NCBI RefSeq assembly: GCF_026240905.1
Contig: NZ_JAPEVI010000001.1
Location: forward strand, 248,001 to 312,000
Origin: Roseibium salinum
Lineage (GTDB): Bacteria > Pseudomonadota > Alphaproteobacteria > Rhizobiales > Stappiaceae
DNA length: 64,000 bases
Direction: 5' to 3'
Shown: positions 16,946 through 25,507 of the stretch, piece by piece
Layout of the letters: every line of letters starts with the position of its first letter
Numbering within the stretch: the first letter of the stretch is position 1
Position numbers and translations under genes: made by a program
Notes under the pieces: generated by a model
What the model was told of the DNA's origin: nothing
The model's input: only the letters and a program-made list of their open reading frames with translations
Database searches by the model: none

Positions 16946-18148
16946 ATGAAGATCACCGCGCTTGAAACCATCCGGATCGCGGAGCGACCCAATCTCATCT
17001 GGCTGCTCGTCCACACGGACGAGGGCGTTACCGGCCTGGGCGAGACCTTCTACGGAGCGGGAACGGTCGAGGCCCATATTCACGAAACCCTGGCGCCCCT
17101 GATGATCGGCGAGGATCCGCGCCGGATCGAGTATTTGTCCCTCAGGGCGGAAGGCTATCTCGGCTGGAGGTCGTCGGGCGCCGAAACGCGCGGCAACTCG
17201 GCACTGGATATCGCGCTCTGGGACCTGATGGGCAAGGTCACGGGCCAGCCCGTCGCACAGCTTCTGGGCGGCTTCACCCGCCCCTGGATCCGGACCTACA
17301 ACACTTGCGCCGGCACCGACTATGTGAAGGAGGATACCGGACAGCAGACGGACAATTACGGCCTGGGCACCGGGGGCCACTACGACGACCTGAACGGGTT
17401 CCTCTCCCGGGCGGACGAACTGGCCCTCTCGCTTCTCGACGAGGGCATCACGGCGATGAAGATCTGGCCGTTCGACATGGCGGCGGAAAAGACCCGCGGC
17501 CTCGACATCTCGGCAGAGGATCTGAAGGCCGCGCTGGTGCCGTTTGAAAAGATCCGCGCCGCCGTGGGCGACAGGATCGACATCATGGTCGAGTTTCACT
17601 CGATGTGGCAATTGCTCCCGGCGATCAGGATCGCCAAGGCGCTTGCGCCTTTCGGCACCTATTGGCACGAGGATCCCATTCGCCTCGACAGTCTGGACCT
17701 GCTCAAGCGCTATGCCGACGCCTCCCCCGCGCCGGTCTCCGCCTCCGAGACGCTCGGGGGCATCGGCGCCTTCCGCGACCTGATCGCGACCGGGGCCGCC
17801 GGTGTGGTGATGCTGGACCTGAGCTGGTGCGGCGGCATCACGACGGCCCGCAAGGTCGCCGCCATGGCCGAAGCGGAAAAACTGCCCATCGCGCCCCATG
17901 ACTGCACGGGTCCCGTGGTGCTCACAGCCTCCACTCATCTGTCCCTGGCGGCACCCAACGCGGTTATCCAGGAAAGCGTGAGGGCCTTCCATCGCACCTG
18001 GTACCGTGACCTGGTCACGGCCCTGCCACCGATCGAAAACGGGCAGATCACGGTCCCGGACGGACCGGGGCTCGGTCTGGAGCTGTCACCCGACCTGGAC
18101 AAACGCTTTACCACCACGCGCCGGATCACCAACGCCAACGCGCTGTAG
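16946..18148 (+). CDS. Enolase-superfamily enzyme (mandelate racemase/muconate lactonizing family)
   Basis: 400 residues. The N-terminal capping domain begins MKITALETIRI. The barrel has three carboxylate metal ligands in the usual order: MVEFHSMW, YWHEDPI and SASETLGG. A catalytic His is in PIAPHDCTGPV. At the end of the second strand, where a KxK or KxH motif is common, the sequence reads TAMKIWPFD, so the second basic residue is replaced by Trp. This predicts chemistry relying on Lys and the distal His; acid-sugar dehydration is likely given the TRAP operon. The exact substrate is unknown. Confidence 0.9.
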   Translation: MKITALETIRIAERPNLIWLLVHTDEGVTGLGETFYGAGTVEAHIHETLAPLMIGEDPRRIEYLSLRAEGYLGWRSSGAETRGNSALDIALWDLMGKVTGQPVAQLLGGFTRPWIRTYNTCAGTDYVKEDTGQQTDNYGLGTGGHYDDLNGFLSRADELALSLLDEGITAMKIWPFDMAAEKTRGLDISAEDLKAALVPFEKIRAAVGDRIDIMVEFHSMWQLLPAIRIAKALAPFGTYWHEDPIRLDSLDLLKRYADASPAPVSASETLGGIGAFRDLIATGAAGVVMLDLSWCGGITTARKVAAMAEAEKLPIAPHDCTGPVVLTASTHLSLAAPNAVIQESVRAFHRTWYRDLVTALPPIENGQITVPDGPGLGLELSPDLDKRFTTTRRITNANAL

Positions 18149-18214
18149 GTGTCGGGAGAACAGTCCTGCCGGGACGGTCGTTCGTGGATCGCGGCAGTAA
18201 TATATCGGCAACGA

Positions 18215-18946
18215 CTATGACCACCTGTCCGCGGCCGCCATCGCCTTGCCCTCGGCTGCCCACAACGACCCGCGCCGGATGATTTCCGTGACCTGGGGAA
18301 GTTTCAGGTCGTCCAGTTCATGGCCGATCGAACAGTAGAATACCCTCCCCTTGTCCCACCGCCGTTTCCAGACCACGGGGATGACGGTGCCTTCGATCCA
18401 CCAGAGGTGCTTGCCGGAGAAGGTCGTGGTCGCCAGGACCTCGTTCGAGGGATCGACAAGCATGTAGTACTGCTCGGACGTCAGCCGGAAACTGTCGATC
18501 CCCCGGACAATCGGGTCCGCGGGGCGGCAGATCGTGACGTCGTAGTCGATATAGTCTTCGCGGGGCTGCAGATTGTCCGGCCAGCCGGGCGGATGGGCGA
18601 CGAACTGGCCGCCGATCAGGAAATGGTAGGTCGGCCGGTCGCGGAAGGCATCGCCCATATGGCCGTGCCAGCCCGCGATTCCGCATCCGTTGGCGATCAA
18701 CTTCAACAGACCGTCTTCCTGCGGCTTGGTCATGTTGCCGAACTCTTCCCTGTGGCCGGACCGGGCGGAGGACCAGATCGGCGTGATCAGGTCGACATCG
18801 GCCAGATCCTGCGGATGCTCCAGCGGTTCCATTGTGTCGTAGACATCGACCTCGAACCCGTTCTCCTTCAGGAGCGCTTCATACCAGTCGCTGAAATGGG
18901 TCGGTGCATGGCCTTCCCAGCCGCCGACGAAAAGCACAGCTTTCAT
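18215..18946 (-). CDS. ThuA-like domain protein (trehalose utilisation family)
   Basis: 243 residues with a glutamine-amidotransferase-like fold typical of ThuA: KAVLFVGGWEGHAPTHFSDW at the N-terminus, GCGIAGWHGHMGDAFRD in the middle, and GRVFYCSIGHELDDL near the C-terminus. ThuA proteins act with ThuB dehydrogenases in catabolism of 3-keto sugars such as keto-trehalose, but the chemistry is not established here. The start overlaps the upstream stop (ATGA), making it the last gene of the leftward ABC/SDR operon. Confidence 0.88.
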   Translation of the reverse strand: MKAVLFVGGWEGHAPTHFSDWYEALLKENGFEVDVYDTMEPLEHPQDLADVDLITPIWSSARSGHREEFGNMTKPQEDGLLKLIANGCGIAGWHGHMGDAFRDRPTYHFLIGGQFVAHPPGWPDNLQPREDYIDYDVTICRPADPIVRGIDSFRLTSEQYYMLVDPSNEVLATTTFSGKHLWWIEGTVIPVVWKRRWDKGRVFYCSIGHELDDLKLPQVTEIIRRGSLWAAEGKAMAAADRWS

Positions 18947-19818
18947 TTCAATCCCTTTTTAACAAATGTCAGGATGGAGGCCATGTCCCGCGTGTCATAG
19001 CCGGCCTCGCCCGCGGCCGTCAGAACCGTCTCGTTGAGTTCCGCCTGGGGCATGATGACGCCGAGCGTCCGGGCGAGATCGAGGGCAAGGCCCACGTCCT
19101 TTCGCGCAAGCGCAACCGTGAAACTGACGTCGTGAGCCTGTTCGTCGAGATAAAGGTCTTTTCTGTAGGCGAGGACGGGAGCCGCCGCCGCTGAATTTTC
19201 AACGACTTCATAAGCGACGTCCGGCGCGATACCGGCAGCGGACGTCAAGGCCAGCGCCTCGGACAGGGTCTGGTTGAGACCGTGGATCAGCATGTTCACG
19301 CCGAGTTTCATGGTCGCTCCCCGCCCGGCCGCCCCCAGCCAGATGGTGCGTTTGCCCATTGCCCCGAAGAGCGGCTCCAGGTCCGGCGCCTCACCTTGCG
19401 TCGCGCCGGCCATGATCAGCAGCCGGGCGTCCTCGGCGGCCCTCGTGGCACCCGAAACAGGCGCATCGACAAACCTGAGGCCTGCGTCGGCCATCGCCTG
19501 ATGGACCTTCGTCACCATGGGAATGGAGATCGTGCCCATTTCCGCGAAGACGGACGCTCCACCGGAGGCACTCAGAAATCCTTCCGGACCGAAATAGACG
19601 TTCTCGACTGCGGCATCGTCCGCCAGCATGGAGATGACGACATCCGATCCGGCTGCGATCGCGGCCGGCGTGGTGGCGCTCCTGGCACCATGGCGCCGCG
19701 CAAATGTCTCTGCCTTTTCCGGCGTCCGGTTCCAGACGGTCACATCGTGACCGGCCGCGGCCAGATTGGCGGCCATGCGCACGCCCATTCGGCCAAGCCC
19801 GGCAAATCCGACCCGCAC
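18943..19818 (-). CDS. NAD(P)-dependent oxidoreductase, 3-hydroxyisobutyrate dehydrogenase family
   Basis: 291 residues. The N-terminal Rossmann motif GFAGLGRMGVRMA begins at residue 4. The family signature FVDAPVSGATRAAEDARL and the catalytic Lys in GATMKLGVNMLIHG are present. These enzymes oxidise beta-hydroxy acids. The start is GTG at 19818, which overlaps the ATPase stop as TAGTG; no better ATG lies nearby, and the GTG immediately precedes the Rossmann strand. The stop overlaps the ThuA start. It should act on an intermediate produced after uptake by the adjacent ABC importer. Confidence 0.9.
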   Translation of the reverse strand: MRVGFAGLGRMGVRMAANLAAAGHDVTVWNRTPEKAETFARRHGARSATTPAAIAAGSDVVISMLADDAAVENVYFGPEGFLSASGGASVFAEMGTISIPMVTKVHQAMADAGLRFVDAPVSGATRAAEDARLLIMAGATQGEAPDLEPLFGAMGKRTIWLGAAGRGATMKLGVNMLIHGLNQTLSEALALTSAAGIAPDVAYEVVENSAAAAPVLAYRKDLYLDEQAHDVSFTVALARKDVGLALDLARTLGVIMPQAELNETVLTAAGEAGYDTRDMASILTFVKKGLK

Positions 19819-21329
19819 TACGCCGCCTTGCCCGGTGAAATGCCGGAAATCGCCTGGATGAGATTGTCTTCGCTTACCTCTTCGGAGGTGAAGGTCCGAA
19901 TGATCTCGCCGTTGAACATGGCAACGATCCGGTCGCTGACATGCAGGACTTCCGGCATTTCCGAGCTGATCACGATCACCGCGTAACCCTGGCTTGCCAG
20001 GTCCCGGATCAGATTGTGGATCTCCGACTTGCTGCCCACGTCGATGCCGCGGGTCGGTTCGTCCACGATCAGGACGTTCGGGTGCATGGAAAGCCATTTG
20101 CCAATGACGATCTTCTGCTGGTTGCCGCCCGAAAGATTGCCGACAAGCTGCTTCCATCCGGGCGTCCGGATATCGAGCCGGTCGCGGTACTGGTCGAATA
20201 TGGCGATCTCAGCGCCTTCGGCGACAAACGGCCCGGTTTTCAGATCGTTGATCTGGGGAAGGGTCATGTTGTCTCGGCAGTTCATGCCAAGAACAAGGCC
20301 TTGGCCCTTGCGGTCTTCCGGGACCAGCGAAATGCCTTTCTCGATTGCGTCGGCGGGGGAGTGAATGACGGTTTCTTCACCGTCGAGAAGGATCTGCCCT
20401 CCGCTTGGCTCGCGAAGGCCGAAGAGCGTTTCGGCGATTTCGGTCCGGCCGGCTCCCACCAGGCCGTAAAACCCGACCACTTCGCCCCGGCGGACTTCAA
20501 AGCTGATGTTGCGGAACAGGGAGCCGCAGGACAGATTGCGCACTTCGAGCGCCACGTCGCCAAGTTCGTGGTGGCTGACATTGCGGGAAAGGTCCAGCTT
20601 GCGCCCGATCATCAGCTGCGTGATTTCATCTTCGTTGGTCTCGGTGGTGACCAGAGTGCCGCGATACTGGCCGTCTCTGAGAACGCTGATCCGGTCCGTG
20701 ATCTTGAAGATCTCTTCCATCCGGTGCGAAATGTAGATGATGCCGGCACCGTGATTCTTCAGATCGGTGATGACATCGAAAAGCACGACCTTTTCCGCGT
20801 CGGTCAGCGAGGCCGTCGGCTCGTCGAAAATGACGGCCTTGGCCTCGACGGTCAGTGCGCGGGCAATTTCAACCATCTGCTGGTTGGCGATGGACAGGTC
20901 GCCGACCTTGGTCTTCGCATCGAAACCGACCTTGAGTTTGCCCAGGATCTCGTCGGTCCGGGCATAGAGTTTCTTCCAGTCGACAAGGCCGAAGCTCTTT
21001 TTCGGCAGTTCACCGAGATAGATGTTCTCCGCAACCGTCAGTTCCTCTGCCAGGCTGAGCTCCTGGTGAATGAAGACGATGCCCTTGCTCTTTGCCTGAA
21101 GCGGTGAGGTCATGACGACGGGCTTCTCACCGACAATGATTCGGCCTTCATCGGGCTGATAGATCCCGCCGAGGACTTTCATCAGTGTCGATTTGCCGGC
21201 GCCGTTCTCACCCATCAGGGCATGCACCTCACCCGGCATGACGGAGAAGGAGACGTTGTCGAGCGCCCTCACCCCGGGAAATGTCTTGACGATCCCTTCC
21301 AGGCAAAGGGCGGGTGTCGAATTGCTCAT
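19818..21329 (-). CDS. Sugar ABC transporter ATP-binding protein (RbsA/MglA type)
   Basis: 503 residues with two nucleotide-binding domains in tandem, as in RbsA. The first has a complete Walker A (GENGAGKST, residues 40-48) and a Walker B with VIFDEPTASL. The second has the usual degenerate Walker A (GLVGAGRTE) but an intact signature LSGGNQQK and VLIVDEPTRGID. It energises the two permeases upstream in the same operon. It overlaps the permease gene (ATGA at 21326-21329) and the downstream dehydrogenase (TAGTG). Confidence 0.95.
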   Translation of the reverse strand: MSNSTPALCLEGIVKTFPGVRALDNVSFSVMPGEVHALMGENGAGKSTLMKVLGGIYQPDEGRIIVGEKPVVMTSPLQAKSKGIVFIHQELSLAEELTVAENIYLGELPKKSFGLVDWKKLYARTDEILGKLKVGFDAKTKVGDLSIANQQMVEIARALTVEAKAVIFDEPTASLTDAEKVVLFDVITDLKNHGAGIIYISHRMEEIFKITDRISVLRDGQYRGTLVTTETNEDEITQLMIGRKLDLSRNVSHHELGDVALEVRNLSCGSLFRNISFEVRRGEVVGFYGLVGAGRTEIAETLFGLREPSGGQILLDGEETVIHSPADAIEKGISLVPEDRKGQGLVLGMNCRDNMTLPQINDLKTGPFVAEGAEIAIFDQYRDRLDIRTPGWKQLVGNLSGGNQQKIVIGKWLSMHPNVLIVDEPTRGIDVGSKSEIHNLIRDLASQGYAVIVISSEMPEVLHVSDRIVAMFNGEIIRTFTSEEVSEDNLIQAISGISPGKAA

Positions 21330-22327
21330 ATTCTCAACTCCTGTCGGCCCTTGAGGTTGAGCTGGCGGTCGAGGAACAAGACGGCGATCAGGATCAGTCC
21401 GATCACGATATTCACCGTTTCCGTGTCGGCGCCGATGTGCCCCAGTCCCTTTCGCAGGAGCTGTATCGCAAGCACCCCGCCCAGGGTGGACAGAACGGAC
21501 CCGGCGCCACCCGTCAGCTTGGTGCCGCCGAGCACGACCGCGGTGATGATCCAGAGCTCATAGAGCTCGCCGTCATTGGGGTTCACGGACCCGGATTCCG
21601 AATAGAAGACTACGGCCGAAAGAGATGCCAGGAAACCGATGATCATGAAGTTGATCATCATGTGCGGACCGACCCGGATGCCGGCATTGATCGCAGCCGT
21701 CCGGTTGTCGCCGATTGCGTAGGCGTTGCGGCCATGGACGGTGCGGTTCATCACAAACCAGAGCACGGCGGTGACCGCGATCAGGAACCAGGTTGCCGTG
21801 TGCAACCCGAGAAACTGGGCTTCGGCAAAATCGACCAGCGTCCAATTGAGGTGCGAGGTCGGCTGTTCGCCATTGTACATGAAGACCAGGCCGCGATAGC
21901 CGAGCATGGATCCGAGCGTGACGATGAAGGCATCGACACCGGTTTTCCACACGATCAGTCCATTGAGTGCGCCGAGCAACATGCCCGTCATCAGGGCAAG
22001 GCCCCAGCCGATGAAAATGACTCCGTCTCCCAGGCCCGCGAAGATCGGCCAGGTCATGCTGTCGAGCAGGACGACGGCACTGAGCGCGAAGGTCGCGCCG
22101 ACGCTCAGGTCGATATTGCCGTTGATCATGATGATGGTCATGCCGATGGCGATGATGCCGATCGGAGCCGACTGCTTGAAAAGCAGCAGCATGTTATCAA
22201 GGTCCATGAAGGCCTTGTCGCTCAGCGACTGATATTCCCCGGCGACCGAGAAGAAGATCAATTCGACAATGATGAAGCCCCAGATCGCGCCGCGCTTCAG
22301 GAAGGTGCTGAGAGTTCCAGGTTCCAT
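21326..22327 (-). CDS. Sugar ABC transporter permease (RbsC type)
   Basis: 333 residues, about ten hydrophobic helices. The RbsC-type motif GNIDLSVGATFALSAVVLLD and the EAA-like cytoplasmic loop (AIGDNRTAAINAGIRVG) are present, as is VVLGGTKLTGGAGSV near the C-terminus. It partners with a second, paralogous permease 11 bases upstream, so the channel is probably a heterodimer. The start is preceded by CGGAGGG. It is part of the leftward operon that begins with the substrate-binding gene at 25224. Confidence 0.94.
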   Translation of the reverse strand: MEPGTLSTFLKRGAIWGFIIVELIFFSVAGEYQSLSDKAFMDLDNMLLLFKQSAPIGIIAIGMTIIMINGNIDLSVGATFALSAVVLLDSMTWPIFAGLGDGVIFIGWGLALMTGMLLGALNGLIVWKTGVDAFIVTLGSMLGYRGLVFMYNGEQPTSHLNWTLVDFAEAQFLGLHTATWFLIAVTAVLWFVMNRTVHGRNAYAIGDNRTAAINAGIRVGPHMMINFMIIGFLASLSAVVFYSESGSVNPNDGELYELWIITAVVLGGTKLTGGAGSVLSTLGGVLAIQLLRKGLGHIGADTETVNIVIGLILIAVLFLDRQLNLKGRQELRI

Positions 22328-22338
22328 TTTTCCCTCCG

Positions 22339-23370
22339 TTAGGCGATCGGCGACCAGAGCTTGCCGCGCTTGGCTGCCACGTCGAGCCAGACGGCAAGGA
22401 TGATGATGATCCAGGTGACGACGTACTGGGCGTAGAACTGCAGTCCGACCAGCAAGAGGCCGTTCTGGATGAAGCCGAGAATGAGAACGCCGATGACGGT
22501 CTTGAAGATCGTGCCCGAACCGCCAAGGAGCGATGCTCCGCCAAGGATAACGGCGGCCAGCACCTCCAGCTCAAGGCCCTGCCCCACGGTATTCTGGCTG
22601 CCCAGGGACCGGCTCGCCTGCAGAAGGCCGGCCGTGCCGACGCAAAACGCGGACACGAGATAGCAGCTGAACACCACCCGGGCCCTGCGGATCCCGGAAA
22701 AGGTCGCCGCGGTGCCGTTGCCGCCGACGGCGTAGACCTTCCGGCCAAAGGGCGTTTTCGCAAGCGCGATGCCGAGAATGGAAGCCACCAGGGCGAAAAT
22801 CAGGATCGGCACCGGAATGCCGAGCGCGTCGGACTGACCGAAGACACTGAACCAGGTGCCTGCCTTGTCGTCGATGTCCATGTTTTTCCCGCCGGAATAG
22901 GTCAATGTCAGGCCGTGGATCGCCGACAGCATGCCGAGTGTCACAATCAGGGAATTGAGTTTGAGATATCCGACGAGAAACCCGATGAACGCACCCAGGC
23001 AAAGCACCATCGCATACATCGACGGGATGGCGAGCGTGGGTCCCAGCTTGTCGTGCAGGTCCAGGACGACGATGGTCGCAAACGACATCATGGATCCGAC
23101 GGAAAGGTCGAGGTTGCCGCTGATCACGACGAACGTCACACCGAGCGCCATCACGCCGAGGATGGCGGAGGAACGTATGACCCCCATGACATTGTCCGGA
23201 TCCAGAAAGCGATCATTGGCGATCGTGAAGCCGATCAGGAACAGCGCGAAAGCCACGAGGATGCCCTGCTTTGCCAGGAAACCGCCCACACCCGACAGGT
23301 TCAGCCGCCGCATGGTCTTCTCCTTCGAGCCGCCGGATGGGCTGACTGCCTTGGTTGAAATGTCGGACAA
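22339..23370 (-). CDS. Sugar ABC transporter permease (RbsC type)
   Basis: 343 residues if started at TTG 23370, which has GGGAGG ahead of it. ATG 23313 has AAGGAG six bases upstream and is an equally good start (324 residues, beginning MRRLNLSG). Characteristic motifs are VISGNLDLSVGSMMSFATIV, YAVGGNGTAATFSGI and VILGGASLLGGSGT. It is a paralogue of the next permease. Together they form the membrane pore of a ribose-type sugar or polyol importer. Confidence 0.92.
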   Translation of the reverse strand: MSDISTKAVSPSGGSKEKTMRRLNLSGVGGFLAKQGILVAFALFLIGFTIANDRFLDPDNVMGVIRSSAILGVMALGVTFVVISGNLDLSVGSMMSFATIVVLDLHDKLGPTLAIPSMYAMVLCLGAFIGFLVGYLKLNSLIVTLGMLSAIHGLTLTYSGGKNMDIDDKAGTWFSVFGQSDALGIPVPILIFALVASILGIALAKTPFGRKVYAVGGNGTAATFSGIRRARVVFSCYLVSAFCVGTAGLLQASRSLGSQNTVGQGLELEVLAAVILGGASLLGGSGTIFKTVIGVLILGFIQNGLLLVGLQFYAQYVVTWIIIILAVWLDVAAKRGKLWSPIA

Positions 23371-23397
23371 CTGAGCCTCCCTAACCCGTTGGTTCCA

Positions 23398-24195
23398 TTA
23401 TACGAGCGTCATGCCGCCATCGATCATGACGATCTGCCCGGTCATGTAATCGCTGTCGCGTGAAGCAAGGAACGTGGTGGTTCCCGTGATATCCGACGGG
23501 ATGGCAACCCGTCCGCGCAGAATGTCGGAGGAAAACGCCTCCATGGCCTGGCCCGGCCGTTCGGCCGCGCCGATGTCGACGAGGTCCTGGTCCACCTGCT
23601 CCCACATCTCCGTCGCCACGACGCCGGGTGCAAAGCCGGTGACGGTTATACCGTGCTTGGCCAGGTCCCTGGCACCCGATTGCGTCAGCGACACAACGGC
23701 CCATTTGGAGGCGCAGTAGGGCGCGACATTGTCGAACCCCTGCCGGCTGGCGATCGACGCGGTATTGATGATCTTGCCACCGGTTCCCTGGTCGATCATC
23801 TGACGCGCGGCCTCCTGCATGCCGATCAGGCAGCCCAGGCCGTTGACGCTCATGATAAAGTTCCAGTTCTCCTCGCTCACGTCGAGGAAATTCATCGGCT
23901 TGTTGACGCCGGCATTGTTGAACTTGACGTCCAGCTTGCCAAAAGCGGCAACCGTCTTGGCGATCATGGCCCGAACCTGGTCCCGGTTGGTCACGTCGAC
24001 TTCCGCCCACGTGACTTTCGCACCGGCCTCGTCGGCCTGTTCCCGGTTGGCCTCGGCCACCGACCTAACCTGACTGCCGTTGATGTCGGCGAAACAGACG
24101 TCGGCGCCCTCTCCCAGAAGGGCTTCGCCAATCGCCCGCCCGATCCCTCTGGCCGCGCCGGTTACAATACAGGAACGTCCGGACACACGGCCCAT
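23398..24195 (-). CDS. Short-chain dehydrogenase/reductase, paralogue of the SDR at 27275
   Basis: 265 residues. The Rossmann motif is TGAARGIGRAI, the middle has NNAGVNKP, and the catalytic region has NTASIASRQG followed by PYCASKWAV (YxxxK). The C-terminal SDYMTGQIVMIDGGM is typical of sugar and polyol SDRs. It shares long identical stretches with the SDR on the other side of the regulator (NNAGVNKP, SDYMTGQ, a GMQEAA segment), so the two are duplicates with probably different stereo- or cofactor preference. It is placed between the permeases and the binding protein gene, which is unusual inside an ABC operon. Confidence 0.92.
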   Translation of the reverse strand: MGRVSGRSCIVTGAARGIGRAIGEALLGEGADVCFADINGSQVRSVAEANREQADEAGAKVTWAEVDVTNRDQVRAMIAKTVAAFGKLDVKFNNAGVNKPMNFLDVSEENWNFIMSVNGLGCLIGMQEAARQMIDQGTGGKIINTASIASRQGFDNVAPYCASKWAVVSLTQSGARDLAKHGITVTGFAPGVVATEMWEQVDQDLVDIGAAERPGQAMEAFSSDILRGRVAIPSDITGTTTFLASRDSDYMTGQIVMIDGGMTLV

Positions 24196-24261
24196 GATTT
24201 CCTCCCAATCCGTTCTTGCAGGAAAAAGAGGCGCAGGATCGCTCCTGCGCTCAGTTTGGGC

Positions 24262-25224
24262 TCAGAAGACCGGCTTGCTGAACTCGGCCATGTTGTCCTG
24301 GGTGATCTTCGGAGTGTCGAAATAGTTCAGGAAGGGCACTTCCTTGCCGGAAAGCACATCGATGGCGGTCTGCAGAGCCGCTTCCGCGTCGTCAACCGGA
24401 GACTGGTAGATGGATCCCCAGTACTCGCCGCGCTCCATGGCCTCGTACCCGACAGCGAAGTTGGTCGCGCCAACGAAGATGATGCCTTCGCGTCCGGCCG
24501 CCTTGGCGGCGTTCAGGGCGCCGACGCCCATGTTGTCGTCACCGGCATAGACACCATCGATGTCGTCGTATTTGACCAGGAAGGCTTCCATGACTTTCTG
24601 CGATTTTTCGCGGTTCCAGTCGCCTGGTTGCGTTTCGACCAGGGTAACGTCCGGGCAGACTTCCGGAAGACGGTCTTCAAAACCATTGGCCCGTTCGATT
24701 GCCGTGGTGTATCCGGGCTGACCGGAGATCTGGACGATCCGGGCTTCGTTCTCGATGCCCATTTCCTTGAACTTGTCGCACATGATCTCGGCGGCGCGCG
24801 CACCCTGCGTGATGTTGTCCGGGCCGGAGAAAGACTTCACGAAGTCAAATCCCTGCTCGGCGATGTTCGAATTGGTGACAATGACGGGAATACCGGCCTT
24901 TTGGGCCTTGCGCACCGCCGGAATGACCGCTTCGCCGTTCGTCGGCCAGATGATGATGGCATCAACTTCCTGCTGGATCAGGTCCTCCACCTGAGCGATC
25001 TGCCGGGCAACGTCGCCGCCGGCATCAAGCACAACAGTCTCGACATCGGCGTTGGCCTCCGCGGCCGCGATGAATGCCTTTTCATAAGTCGTCTGATAGC
25101 TGTCAACGCCGACATTGTTCTGCGTGATACCGATCTTCATCGCGTCCGCAGCCGCGGCACCGGTCAGCGCGAGGCCTGTCATTGTTGTTGTTGCAACGAG
25201 CAGTGACCGAAGAGTGTTCGTCAT
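24262..25224 (-). CDS. Sugar ABC transporter substrate-binding protein (RbsB type)
   Basis: 320 residues with a signal peptide (SLLVATTTMTGLALTGAAAA, cleavage near residue 26-28). The mature part is a type I periplasmic binding fold: MKIGITQNNVGVDSYQTTYE, then VDAIIIWPTNGEAVIPAVRK, then DGVYAGDDNMGVGALNAAKA. It binds the sugar or polyol imported by the RbsA/RbsC-type proteins downstream. It is the first gene of the leftward operon, and its promoter region holds the two inverted repeats at 25352 and 25456. Confidence 0.93.
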   Translation of the reverse strand: MTNTLRSLLVATTTMTGLALTGAAAADAMKIGITQNNVGVDSYQTTYEKAFIAAAEANADVETVVLDAGGDVARQIAQVEDLIQQEVDAIIIWPTNGEAVIPAVRKAQKAGIPVIVTNSNIAEQGFDFVKSFSGPDNITQGARAAEIMCDKFKEMGIENEARIVQISGQPGYTTAIERANGFEDRLPEVCPDVTLVETQPGDWNREKSQKVMEAFLVKYDDIDGVYAGDDNMGVGALNAAKAAGREGIIFVGATNFAVGYEAMERGEYWGSIYQSPVDDAEAALQTAIDVLSGKEVPFLNYFDTPKITQDNMAEFSKPVF

Positions 25225-25351
25225 ACCGATTTCCTCCCTGAGAAACCTTAAGTTTCAAATCCAAGCCGCATCTCCTCCAATGCGGATTTCGCACTCACCG
25301 TGAGCGTAAAAAAAGACTGCATAGCCTCGGCAACCTGCGCCTCCCCAATAT

Positions 25352-25366
25352 TATCCATATTGGATA
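25352..25366. promoter_or_regulatory. Inverted repeat TATCCA-N3-TGGATA, candidate operator 1
   Basis: TATCCA (25352-25357), spacer TAT, TGGATA (25361-25366): a perfect inverted repeat of 6-bp arms with a 3-bp spacer. It lies 128 bases upstream of the binding-protein start, inside an AT-rich core (ccaatattatcc to atattaatg) that probably contains the leftward promoter. The same 15-bp layout recurs at 25456. Confidence 0.65.
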
Positions 25367-25455
25367 TATTAATGTTCAAAATGGACTGTTTGGCAGTTTT
25401 GCTTCTCGCCTGCTGCCGTCACGTTTAAGGGGACATCCAATGTCGATCCAGAAAA

Positions 25456-25470
25456 TATCCAAATTGAATA
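25456..25470. promoter_or_regulatory. Inverted repeat TATCCA-N3-TGAATA, candidate operator 2
   Basis: TATCCA (25456-25461), spacer AAT, TGAATA (25465-25470): the same layout as the site at 25352 with one mismatch in the right arm. It is 38 bases before the ATG of the fused regulator gene, where binding would block its own promoter. The start-to-start distance of the two sites is 104 bp, close to ten helical turns. Confidence 0.6.
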
Positions 25471-25507
25471 AGGTGGTTCATCCAGCCCCGGAAAATGGAG
25501 CCGCACG

